37,962 nt of DNA from Alphaproteobacteria bacterium (GTDB lineage: Bacteria; Pseudomonadota; Alphaproteobacteria; Micavibrionales; UBA2020). The notes below the pieces were generated by a model. The model saw nothing but the letters and a program-made list of their open reading frames with translations. It searched no databases and was not told the DNA's origin. Below, piece by piece: positions 16,458 through 24,521 of this stretch (position 1 is the stretch's first letter; every line of letters starts with the position of its first letter). Where the stretch lies: positions 1 through 37,962 of the forward strand of contig JAPPOU010000155.1 of assembly GCA_028817795.1 (NCBI GenBank). The letters are read 5' to 3'. Position numbers and translations under genes: made by a program.

Positions 16458-16785
16458 CCGTATCTCCCCCAACCTCTTCAAACAAAACCTTGGTCACGCC
16501 GTGACGGCGGCAGACACGCTCTATCCCCGCATGGGTCAGCATCGCCCCCTTGGGAATAAGCACTGACGTCACAGCGGTGTCAGCCATTGCCTTTTCCAGC
16601 GTCAACATGCTATCGCACACGGCCACGTCGCCGGAACGCCGTAAGGCATCAGATTGCCAGCCTGCATCAATCGTGTAAAGGCGGCAACCGTGGGACAGGA
16701 ACCGACAGTCCTGCTCCATGGCATTGCGGGTGGCTGCTGCCGCCGCAATATCCTGCAATTCAGCTTTGGCGCTGTTCAGGCTCAA
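16450..16785 (-). CDS. Small orphan protein between AAA ATPase and repeat protein
   Basis: A 111-aa protein of unknown family. The start is a TTG at 16785 sharing four bases (TTGA) with the ATPase stop, and the end overlaps the repeat-protein gene, so its place in a tightly packed operon supports it being real despite the unusual start. The sequence suggests a small alpha/beta fold: CRLYTIDAGWQSDALRRSGD, TSVLIPKGAMLTHAGIERVC, then RRHGVTKVLFEEVG. The end of the neighbouring ATPase has a loosely similar strand-helix-strand pattern (TLIVSEEVPSSLLPAFREAG, ITHV). Function unknown. Confidence 0.65.
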   Translation of the reverse strand: MSLNSAKAELQDIAAAAATRNAMEQDCRFLSHGCRLYTIDAGWQSDALRRSGDVAVCDSMLTLEKAMADTAVTSVLIPKGAMLTHAGIERVCRRHGVTKVLFEEVGGDTDE

Positions 16786-19445
16786 ACTTGCGGCCCTCCC
16801 GGCTTACGCACAACGTATTTTGACGCTACAGATTCCATGTTCTTGCTGACAAGGAAGTCCGGCAATTGCGCGCCAATATCTTCCTTTGTCGCATCCCCGA
16901 TATCATAACGATAACCAAAGGCCGCCGCCAGCTTATCCATAGAGGCACCGGGTGCCTGCGTCACCATGTCACGCAACGCCAGTTCCGTTTTATGCCGCGC
17001 ATCCGCTGCATTACGGTTGACGTGGGTAATGCCCGCCTCGCGGAAGGCCGGCAGCAAGGATGACGGCACCTCTTCGCTGACAATCAGCGTCTTGTTCCGC
17101 GCGCTATCCCGCACGACATGCAAAGACACAGGCTCTGGCCCTGCTTTGCCGTTGAACAGCACCTGCAAGCTGGTAATACCCAGTTTTGTCTCGGACCGGT
17201 TTTCCGCCATTTTCAAAGGCTCGTCATTCACATCGACATCCGTCTGCCCTGAGGACAGGAACTGACGCAGGTCATCGCCCCAAATGGAATCAAGGTTATT
17301 GCTGCTCACCGTTGGCATGGCCAAGGCCGCCAGAAAATCATCATGATGCACGATATCCCGCAAAGACAAACTGGGTACATCTTCCTCTGCCATGCTGTAG
17401 TTTGCGGCTTCGTCCCTGATCTCGGCAGGCTGCACGGGATCACGCGACAAACTTTCATGGGCGCGATTGACAACCATAAGTTCCGGCTGGCCTTCAGCAT
17501 TACGCCGCGCCACATCTTCCAGCACCTCACGCATGCGTGCTGCTGAAATAATATGGTCATCGCTCGCTTCAATGTCAGGATCAGCTTGCCGCACAAATTC
17601 ACAAAAGACTTTTCGCGCCGCTTCTGCGCGACGGGACAGGCTGGGGCTGTCAAAGTCGCTGAGGTTCAAGAGCTGCTCGACAGACCTTTGATGGGAATGC
17701 TCGCCCTCTTGCAAATGAATGTCGCGCAGACCAAATTCCTGCATCGCGCCTTGCAGCTTGTCGTAGAGCTTGGTTTTCCCGACAGCCGCTGATTTTTCGT
17801 AGACGATACGGTCTAGATATTCGACCAGACGCGTACCAAAATGCGCCGAGGGGTTTTCCGGCATGCGTGTACCCAAATCCGGTTTTTCATCCCAAGGGCG
17901 CATATCCAGCTTGACTGGCGCATCAAAGGGCTGCATGCGCGGGCGGATGGGAATGGCTTCTTCAAGGTGCTGCTTGATCTTGCGGAAATCGATGCCCTCT
18001 TTCTTGGTGTATTCGTCGTCCACTTCCTCGACAAGCGCCGTATTGCCACTCTCCATCAGCTTTTCCGAATCCGTCATCAAGGCCCATTTATCGTAGAACT
18101 TGGCCAGCTTTTCAGAAGCGGAGACAACATCTTTCCAATTGTTCAAAAGGTTTTTTTGCAGATCAGGCACCACCGTGCCTTCGCTTTCGGCCTTGGTTTC
18201 GCGCAACCACAGCAGCCATTTGCCAAAGTCTTCCGGCTTCTTGTCCGCATCGTCGCGGAACACGTGGTACAGCGTTGATACGGGCATGCCTGTCATCATC
18301 TGGCAGATGCGGTGCTGCCAGTCCATGACATCAGGGTCCGGCAAGGTTTGCGGCGACAGGCGCGAGTAAACAGATTTGTTCAGGCTGCGCGTGGTCAGGC
18401 CGTCTTCCTTCTTATTCCCCGTCAGGGTAATAAAGAATCCTGCCTTCATGTCTTCTCGCTTAAACGTAAACTCGGACGGGCCGGAGGCTGCATCCTTGTT
18501 CTTTAAGGGGTTTTCAACGGTACAGGTATCAATCTCGCCAATCATGAACTGCCAGACGGTCTGCAGGTTATCGTCCGTGCCCTCGCGGGATTTGTTGTAT
18601 TCATCCAGCACCATCTCTTCGCCATTGATGAATTTTTGAACCAGCGGGCCAAACTGCGAGTTCATGCCCAGAGCATTCCCGCCCTGATTATCAAGCCCTT
18701 CGATCTTGCTGACTTGCGACAAGATAGAGAACGCATGATCGACACGCGCGTGGCCCACCGTTTTTAATTGCGCCCAATCGATTGAAAGGACATCGCCATT
18801 CTCGGCCACCTCAACAATGCGCTTGTCTTTAGACCCTTCACCTGAATCAGATAAAGGCTTATCCAACTCTTTCAACAGGCCGACAGATATGGGCTGCAAC
18901 GCCCCTGCTTGCAGGCGCTTGTCAATCGCCGTTGGCAGGGCATCGCCCGTGCCGAAATCCAGCACCATTTCAAACAGCAATTCGCGCATGTTCTTGCCGC
19001 CGCAATCCAGAACCTCGGCGCGCTCTTTCGAACGCAGACGGGACTGCAAGGCACCCAAAAAGGATTTTCCATGGCCGGGATCGCCAATCATGAACTGCGT
19101 GCGGTTTGTCGATTCAGGCTTTCTGCGCTCCAGCCCGTCAAAGAACAAAGGCAGCATCGACGGCACAGGCATATCGCAATAAGCCAGCGCCATAACCTCT
19201 TTATAGGGCCGGGTCGAATAGACCATCATCGGTTCGCTCTCGCCCGTCACGCCATCGCTCTGCGCTGCAATCGTCGTCAACACCTGGTCAAGGTCTGTGC
19301 GGCCGTTTTTGTGGCGAATGCGCTGCGTGCCCCACATCGGGAACGGGCGGGTCAGCGTGCCCAAAGGCGTTTCCAGCTTCGACTTATCCTCGGCTGTCAG
19401 GTCCTTGATTTTGGTTTTCAAAAGATCACGTTCAGTATGTTTCAT
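16782..19445 (-). CDS. MoxR/CobS-like AAA+ ATPase with long C-terminal extension
   Basis: An 887-aa cytosolic AAA+ protein. Walker A is GDPGHGKS (121-128), Walker B MVLDEYNKS (Asp281, Glu282), sensor 1 TLTGNK (Asn344), and a likely arginine finger is in VYSRLSP (Arg362). Between Walker A and B lies an insert of about 150 residues. The order and spacing resemble MoxR/CobS-type ATPases that remodel targets together with a VWA partner. Residues from about 370 to 887 match nothing I know; MoxR proteins are usually 300-350 aa, so this is more than twice the normal size. The start ATG overlaps the VWA gene stop (ATGA), and a stoichiometric complex with that protein is likely but inferred. Confidence 0.85.
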   Translation of the reverse strand: MKHTERDLLKTKIKDLTAEDKSKLETPLGTLTRPFPMWGTQRIRHKNGRTDLDQVLTTIAAQSDGVTGESEPMMVYSTRPYKEVMALAYCDMPVPSMLPLFFDGLERRKPESTNRTQFMIGDPGHGKSFLGALQSRLRSKERAEVLDCGGKNMRELLFEMVLDFGTGDALPTAIDKRLQAGALQPISVGLLKELDKPLSDSGEGSKDKRIVEVAENGDVLSIDWAQLKTVGHARVDHAFSILSQVSKIEGLDNQGGNALGMNSQFGPLVQKFINGEEMVLDEYNKSREGTDDNLQTVWQFMIGEIDTCTVENPLKNKDAASGPSEFTFKREDMKAGFFITLTGNKKEDGLTTRSLNKSVYSRLSPQTLPDPDVMDWQHRICQMMTGMPVSTLYHVFRDDADKKPEDFGKWLLWLRETKAESEGTVVPDLQKNLLNNWKDVVSASEKLAKFYDKWALMTDSEKLMESGNTALVEEVDDEYTKKEGIDFRKIKQHLEEAIPIRPRMQPFDAPVKLDMRPWDEKPDLGTRMPENPSAHFGTRLVEYLDRIVYEKSAAVGKTKLYDKLQGAMQEFGLRDIHLQEGEHSHQRSVEQLLNLSDFDSPSLSRRAEAARKVFCEFVRQADPDIEASDDHIISAARMREVLEDVARRNAEGQPELMVVNRAHESLSRDPVQPAEIRDEAANYSMAEEDVPSLSLRDIVHHDDFLAALAMPTVSSNNLDSIWGDDLRQFLSSGQTDVDVNDEPLKMAENRSETKLGITSLQVLFNGKAGPEPVSLHVVRDSARNKTLIVSEEVPSSLLPAFREAGITHVNRNAADARHKTELALRDMVTQAPGASMDKLAAAFGYRYDIGDATKEDIGAQLPDFLVSKNMESVASKYVVRKPGGPQV

Positions 19446-22378
19446 TTTTTAGGGTCCATTTTGTTATGGGCTTTTTTCATGTCGCGGCGCTTCTTGCTTT
19501 TCGGCACAGCCGTAAAACTGCCGCATTTTCTGACTTTGTCGAGCACCAGCCCGACAATAGCAAAGGGGATTTCTTCCGGGTTATCGCCAACAGCAACACC
19601 CATTTCCTGCCAAGGCTTTCGACCCTTGACGCTTTTCGCAAGCTTTTCCATGTTTGAATTTTTAGAGCCTGTGATAATAGCCGCATCAAAAGTCACCATG
19701 CTGGAATGGTCAAACATGGTCTGTATGGCGTCTTTCGATTTATCGGCATCAAAAATATCGCCATCCGACACGATCAGCACGTGCGTAAAACCGCTCATCG
19801 TGCCGCTCTTTCCGCGTGCGTCACCAATGGTTTCCGCCACTTTCTTGACGGCAGGGGCCATATCGGTGCCGGAATGAAGGCCCTTGCGCGCAGCCTCCAT
19901 CGCCTGTCCAATTTTTGCGCGATCATCACCGGGCTTAATCAAGATAGGCGGCCTGTTATTCCCCCACATGCCGACATAAACGTTCATCGACATATCTTTG
20001 CCTGCCGCCGCTTCATATAAAATGGCTGAGGCTTGCAACGCGCTGTCAAGCGGCGACGTACCACTGCCATAAGAGCTACCCATACTGCCCGACCCGTCAA
20101 TCATGATGACGACATCCAGTTCCACAGGCGTCATCTTGACTTCATCCTTGTGGAAACGCTTCAAGTCGTTTTCCTCGACCTGCCCTGTTTTGCGCTTGAT
20201 CGTCAGGTTCAGGTGCGCTTCATCATTGAAACGGTCTTTGATTTCGCCGTTTTCGGGCAAAATATCCAAGGAGCGGGATACGGCACGCTTGCGCTGCAAT
20301 TGGCGTTCCTGCACATCCTTGAACAACTTGCGTACCCGCGTAATGGGGCCAGCCAGCTCTGCAATACGTTCGTTATACTTCGTCCAGTCCTTTTTCGCGA
20401 GATCGCCAAGGGATTCACCCTTGTCATGCCCGGCCTGCTTGGATGCTTTTTTGCTTTTGGCTTTAGCTTGCGCATCGGCATCGTCGCCCTCGCTATCCGC
20501 ATCTTGTCCATCCGCGTCTTCGCCGTCCTGCTCATCCATATCCGCCAATTGCTGGTCAAGCTCGTCCGCTGTCTGGCCATCGGCATCTTCACCATCCTGA
20601 TCGGCTTCAGCGCCGTCGGGCAGCATTTCATCGGCGGGCTTTTCAAATCCTTCGTCCGGCGCAGGCATGTCACCTGCATTTTCTACGGGCACCGTATCAT
20701 CGCCCTCGGCCCCCAGATCGCCCTCAGGTTTGCCCTGATTGTTGTCGTTGTCAGCATCTTCGCCGTCCAGATCATCGCCGTCGCCCTGACCATCCTGATC
20801 GTTTTGCTCGTCAGACGGCTCGCCCTGCTGGTCACCGTCATCGCTGTCAAAGTCATCGGGGTCGGAAATATCGCCCTGTGGACGGCCACGTCCCTTTTGC
20901 TTTTTGCCTTTTTGCGGCTTACCCTTGCCCGGCTGGCCGGGCTGGCCTTCGCCGTCTTGATCCTGCCCCTCGCCGTCTTGATCCTGGCCTTCGCCATCCT
21001 GATCTTGTCCGTCTTGCTGCTGTTCCTGCGCTTGCTGCTTTTGTTCTTCCAGCTGCTGGTCAACCTGATCGTTCACCTGCTCCAAAATATTCTGGATCAG
21101 GTCCTCGGCGTAAAGACGCCAGATTTTCTCGATCACGGCATTCCGCTCCTGATCGGCGTTCGTCAGGCGGTTGCCAAAAAAGCGGTACAGCATTTCATGC
21201 GGCTTGGGCTGGAGGTTTTCCAGACCGTTCGGGCCGCCGCAGAGTTCGCGCAGCTCTTTAAAATCAGGGTGATTGACGCCACCCTTATCCGGCGTGGCGG
21301 CGGCACGCGTTGCGCTCTTGCGCACCATGTCCGTTTTAACGCCCACCATGCGCCAGCCCTGCTCGGTATCATCGAACAAATTATTATTGGCAAAAAAACT
21401 GAGCTGCACAGCATTCACAAGGTTCAAATAGCGCCGCAAATCTTCGGATGCGCCCTCCGGCGTTGGCAAACGGGCCAGCCCCATGCCACGAAACGTGACG
21501 GCCGTATTGTTAATGGACACGCTGTAATCCTGCATCAGCTTTTGCCCCATATTGGACGCAAAGCGATTGGCTGCGTTTTCTTCCGCCGCCGAGAACAGCA
21601 TATGGCGCAATTGCCATTCCGCGCTAAGCATGCGCAGCTTTTTGTAATCTTCCGGTTTCAAGGGCTGGCCCTTTTTCGCCTGCGCCTGCTGCGATTTCTT
21701 CAACAGCGGCTGCATCTGGCGATACACATCCTGCATTTTTTTCGGATATGTCAGAGATAACAGGGAATGGCCAATCTCGCGGTACACATCCGCCCGCGCA
21801 TGCTCGAAACCAACGGTCAGCCCCTGCATCAAATCAATGTTGATTTTGTTTTTCTTGCGGTCAAACGTCAGCCCCGATCCGGGCGCGCCCCAGCCGTATT
21901 TCGTGCTGCGCGACCTTAACGCCTCTTCAATATGGTGGCCGTTTGTGCGCAATTCTTCTACAACGCGGCGCGTGCCCGTAATCTGTTTCCACAACGGCGT
22001 TTCGTGCAGAGGGGCATCTTCCGCAGGCGGCGTTTGCCACAACTGTTTCGCATCAGGGTTCAGCATCAGATACGCCAGCCCCGCGCCCCACAGCAATTGG
22101 GTTTCCGGCGTATCCACATTGGGCGGCTGCGGCGCGCGGCCTGTTTGCACAGCCTCCATCATGTTCAACGTTTCGCGGCGCAGGGTATCGTTCTGGTTAG
22201 GGATCGCCAGCGCAAATTGCTGCAGGTCCTGAATGGTAAAAGGATCGGGGTTTTCAGCGTCTTCCGCCGCGCGCAAACGGCTGTTCAACGCAAAACGCGC
22301 CCGCGTCAACGGCTCGCGCAGAATATTCTCTATTTTTCTTCTGTCCGGAACAGGACGGTTGTTGCGTATCGGGTCCAT
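19442..22378 (-). CDS. CobT-like VWA-domain protein with degenerate zincin-like region and acidic linker
   Basis: A 978-aa protein. The C-terminal VWA domain (about 750-945) has an intact MIDAS: DGSGS (761-765), Thr838 in HSGTDM, and Asp872 in VSDGD. The middle (about 454-640) is a very acidic Asp/Gln/Glu/Gly linker including three 7-residue repeats, as in CobT and NorD-type partners of MoxR ATPases. The N-terminal part has KINIDL, then REIGH at 200-204 and AAEENAANRFAS at about 264-275, which looks like a zincin HExxH...E site whose first His is replaced by Arg. ATG 22378 is chosen (AGGA nine bases upstream, MDPIRNN); a longer reading to 22510 is low-complexity and unlikely. Probable partner of the AAA+ protein. 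Confidence 0.85.
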   Translation of the reverse strand: MDPIRNNRPVPDRRKIENILREPLTRARFALNSRLRAAEDAENPDPFTIQDLQQFALAIPNQNDTLRRETLNMMEAVQTGRAPQPPNVDTPETQLLWGAGLAYLMLNPDAKQLWQTPPAEDAPLHETPLWKQITGTRRVVEELRTNGHHIEEALRSRSTKYGWGAPGSGLTFDRKKNKINIDLMQGLTVGFEHARADVYREIGHSLLSLTYPKKMQDVYRQMQPLLKKSQQAQAKKGQPLKPEDYKKLRMLSAEWQLRHMLFSAAEENAANRFASNMGQKLMQDYSVSINNTAVTFRGMGLARLPTPEGASEDLRRYLNLVNAVQLSFFANNNLFDDTEQGWRMVGVKTDMVRKSATRAAATPDKGGVNHPDFKELRELCGGPNGLENLQPKPHEMLYRFFGNRLTNADQERNAVIEKIWRLYAEDLIQNILEQVNDQVDQQLEEQKQQAQEQQQDGQDQDGEGQDQDGEGQDQDGEGQPGQPGKGKPQKGKKQKGRGRPQGDISDPDDFDSDDGDQQGEPSDEQNDQDGQGDGDDLDGEDADNDNNQGKPEGDLGAEGDDTVPVENAGDMPAPDEGFEKPADEMLPDGAEADQDGEDADGQTADELDQQLADMDEQDGEDADGQDADSEGDDADAQAKAKSKKASKQAGHDKGESLGDLAKKDWTKYNERIAELAGPITRVRKLFKDVQERQLQRKRAVSRSLDILPENGEIKDRFNDEAHLNLTIKRKTGQVEENDLKRFHKDEVKMTPVELDVVIMIDGSGSMGSSYGSGTSPLDSALQASAILYEAAAGKDMSMNVYVGMWGNNRPPILIKPGDDRAKIGQAMEAARKGLHSGTDMAPAVKKVAETIGDARGKSGTMSGFTHVLIVSDGDIFDADKSKDAIQTMFDHSSMVTFDAAIITGSKNSNMEKLAKSVKGRKPWQEMGVAVGDNPEEIPFAIVGLVLDKVRKCGSFTAVPKSKKRRDMKKAHNKMDPKK
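20946..21008. repeat. Three tandem 21-bp units in the VWA gene linker
   Basis: Three near-identical 21-bp units (plus-strand start CCTTCGCCGTCTTGATCCTG) that encode repeated DQDGEGQ on the minus strand. Confidence 0.85.
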
Positions 22379-22595
22379 TAAGCGCTTTTCCTGAAAAGAC
22401 GGCCACGCATACCGGGCGGTGAACACCGCCGACACGACGCGACAGACCTTAATTTTTATCTGGGGAAGGCTATCATTTTTGCGGATGGCATAACAAGGGT
22501 AAACCTGCAACAGAATGCCAATCTGAACACAAGAAATTATCTTTTAATTTCACAAACTTCGCATGTTGGTGTAATAAAATTACGCTGCGCAAATA
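22379..22595 (-). promoter_or_regulatory. Upstream region of the VWA/AAA operon
   Basis: A 217-nt gap between the CobD-like gene and the VWA gene on the same strand. The part at 22510-22595 is AT-rich and is the likely place for the operon promoter; I could not fix exact -35/-10 elements. The ribosome site AGGA lies about nine bases before ATG 22378. Confidence 0.4.
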
Positions 22596-23495
22596 TTATG
22601 CAAATATATGCCGCGCCGCCACCGCCCCGGAAAACAGCGCTGCAAAAAATATGTAAACAATAAACTGTAACAGCGCCGCTGCCTTTAGGTTTTCAACGAT
22701 GACCTTGGCGCTTGACCCCTTGGGGCCAACCCACGCACAGGGCGGTCCACCCAGCGTTACATTCAACGCGCCGGCCAACGCGGCAAGGGGCCAGCCCGTC
22801 ACGCCATATTCTGTCCGCCACCCCTTATTGGCCGACACCTTAAAGACCCGCAACATATTGGCCCCCGCAACAAAAAGAGAGGCCGCTGCCACCAGCAACA
22901 CGGCACAAACGGCAGGGATAAAGTTCAAAACCTGATGCAACCCCACCGCCACAAAGCCAAAAGCGCCGCGCAGGAACAACACGCGGTAAAACGCTGCCAG
23001 CAACACATACAAAAGCGCGACATCCAGTCCCAATACCAGCGCCAGAACAGGACCTGTAAAATAAAGACTGAGGCACAAGGCTGCATCGCCAAGCATCTGC
23101 CGCGCCTGCGTGTGACCGTCTGCTTTTTTAAAATCATCCTGCGTTAACGTCCGGGATAATTTTTGCGCCGCTTTAACACCCGCCATCACATCAACAGCAA
23201 GAAGCAGGAAAACTAGATACAAGGTAAAAGACAACGTAGATTGCGCGGAGACAAGGGACTCCAGCCACCGCCCGGCCCAAAGTACGGCAGCGCTTAAAAC
23301 CAGCGCCACAACAGCGCCACGCACGAATAAAACGCCGCGTGAGCGTCCCAGACGGTCAAGGCGCTGCGCAATAGCGTCAACAATACCTTCAAAAAAACGC
23401 GCTAATAGCGGGCGTGTATCGCCCCTCGCGGGCAAAACCGCCCCGATCACAAGATGCAGGATAAAAAAGACAAGAAACGGGGCTTCTACGCTCAC
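22596..23495 (-). CDS. CobD/CbiB-like integral membrane protein
   Basis: A 299-aa membrane protein with about six hydrophobic segments. The best link to CobD/CbiB (adenosylcobinamide-phosphate synthase) is the C-terminal WRTEYGVTGWPLAALAGALN (read in parts) followed by VTLGG, which parallels the SPNAGWPMAAMAGAL-LGG motif of the family. The charged N-terminal motif of true CobD (DxxxGDPxxxHPV) is missing, so it is a divergent member and may not make cobalamin. Start GTG 23495 shares four bases (GTGA) with the dksA stop, indicating co-translation. A CobS/CobT-like gene pair follows downstream. Confidence 0.6.
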   Translation of the reverse strand: MSVEAPFLVFFILHLVIGAVLPARGDTRPLLARFFEGIVDAIAQRLDRLGRSRGVLFVRGAVVALVLSAAVLWAGRWLESLVSAQSTLSFTLYLVFLLLAVDVMAGVKAAQKLSRTLTQDDFKKADGHTQARQMLGDAALCLSLYFTGPVLALVLGLDVALLYVLLAAFYRVLFLRGAFGFVAVGLHQVLNFIPAVCAVLLVAAASLFVAGANMLRVFKVSANKGWRTEYGVTGWPLAALAGALNVTLGGPPCAWVGPKGSSAKVIVENLKAAALLQFIVYIFFAALFSGAVAARHIFA

Positions 23496-23935
23496 TCGCG
23501 CAGGTCGCGCTGCGTGCGCTCTTTACGCTCGTGACGCTCTTGTGCCTCAAGGCTCAAGGTCGCAACGGGGCGTGCCTCTAAACGCGCAACGCCAATCGGC
23601 TCGCCGGTTTCCTCGCAATAGCCATAGGAACCTTCTTCGATCTTTTCCAGCGCAGCGTTGATTTTTGAAATCAGCTTACGCTCACGATCGCGGGTGCGCA
23701 GTTCCAGCGCGTGATCCGTTTCGGCGGAGGCGCGGTCGGCAATGTCGGGCTTTTGCAGGTTATCTTCCTGCATTTCATGAATCGTTTCTTTTGATTCAGC
23801 CAAAAGCTCTACCCGCCAGCGCAACAGCTTTTGCCGGAAATATTCCAGCATCACCGGGTTCATGAATTCTTCTTTAGCCTTGGGTTTATAATCAGGCGGC
23901 AGGATGGTCGATGATGTTTCGGGCATGGCGGTCAT
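23492..23935 (-). CDS. dksA: DksA/TraR-family RNA polymerase-binding protein
   Basis: A 147-aa DksA-type factor, which acts in the RNA polymerase secondary channel with ppGpp. The coiled-coil part is seen in YFRQKLLRWRVELLAESKETI and DRASAETDHALELRTRDRERKLI, with acidic tip residues between. The C-terminal segment IEEGSYGYCEETGEPIGVAR, then LEARP and TLSLEAQERHE, keeps the fold but only one of the four zinc cysteines, as in other alphaproteobacterial DksA proteins. AGGGAAG precedes ATG 23935. Confidence 0.9.
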   Translation of the reverse strand: MTAMPETSSTILPPDYKPKAKEEFMNPVMLEYFRQKLLRWRVELLAESKETIHEMQEDNLQKPDIADRASAETDHALELRTRDRERKLISKINAALEKIEEGSYGYCEETGEPIGVARLEARPVATLSLEAQERHERKERTQRDLRE

Positions 23936-24083
23936 GAAACTTCCCTTGTTAAAACAATTATTCAGCCATTATAGCGCGTGGGAATATAAAGCGTAAAATA
24001 AAATGCGCAAGCACCGGGGCACCCTTTCCCGCCACTTTTTAGGTGTTATGTACAATAGCGATCGCAAACCCTTCATTGCAAAC

Positions 24084-24110
24084 ACCCCCGCCCCCAAAAG
24101 GGCGGGCGGT
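24084..24110. terminator. GC-rich hairpin between two minus-strand genes
   Basis: CACCCCCGCCC pairs with GGGCGGGCGGTG around an AAAA-containing loop. No T-run is present; it lies just after the stop of the small membrane ORF and may end its transcript. Confidence 0.35.
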
Positions 24111-24116
24111 GCCCGG

Positions 24117-24395
24117 CTAAACCCCGGGCCCGAAATCCCTCCTGCGCACGCGCAGCCCCGAAGGCGTAAAGCGCGCAATACACAAAAGGGACACGCCCCC
24201 AAGGATATCCGCAGCACCGTCCAAAGCCGGCCTTGTATCATCCTGCAAATGCACGGCGCCCGCCAACGCAAGCGCGATACCGCCTATGGCCAGTGCGCCG
24301 CGCAGGCGCCTGTGGTCAGGGTTTCGACCCGCGCCCGCCAGCGCAAACGGGCCTTTAACAGCTTTGTCAAAAACATTCCTCTTTAAACATGTCAT
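24117..24395 (-). CDS. Small putative membrane protein
   Basis: A 92-aa ORF with a strong AGGAGAAGG ribosome site seven bases before ATG 24395. It has a basic N-terminus, one clear hydrophobic segment (LRGALAIGGIALALAGAVHL) and a second weaker one (GAADILGGVSLLCIARF), then a basic tail. I do not recognise a family. The gene is divergent from the XRE regulator with about 125 nt between the starts, so it may be that regulator's target. The GC-rich 3' part makes chance open frame possible; the ribosome site is the main support. Confidence 0.5.
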   Translation of the reverse strand: MTCLKRNVFDKAVKGPFALAGAGRNPDHRRLRGALAIGGIALALAGAVHLQDDTRPALDGAADILGGVSLLCIARFTPSGLRVRRRDFGPGV

Positions 24396-24469
24396 CGTCC
24401 TTCTCCTTTGTTGTGGGATGCCATGGGGATAAATTAGGCATTTTTTTGCATTATGTCTATTAAAATCAT

Positions 24470-24497
24470 AAAAAATATAATTATTGTTGTATTTTTT
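24470..24497. promoter_or_regulatory. 28-bp inverted repeat overlapping a -10 element upstream of the XRE gene
   Basis: Left arm AAAAAATATAA (24470-24480) and right arm TTGTATTTTTT (24487-24497) match at 10 of 11 positions around a 6-nt spacer. A perfect TATAAT hexamer sits at 24476-24481 inside it. The site ends 24 nt before the regulator start, as expected for an autoregulatory operator. No good -35 was seen. Confidence 0.55.
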
Positions 24498-24521
24498 ACC
24501 TTTTTATGCGAAAATGGTGGT

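Noticed and set aside
20033..21760. A 575-codon open frame on the plus strand with a hydrophobic product
   Set aside because: It is the antisense of the Asp/Gln/Glu-rich VWA gene; antisense of such codons gives Val/Leu/Ile-rich frames. The minus strand has the recognisable domains and operon overlaps.
22379..22510. A 44-residue N-terminal extension of the VWA protein
   Set aside because: The ATG at 22378 has a ribosome site; the extension covers the likely promoter and leader.
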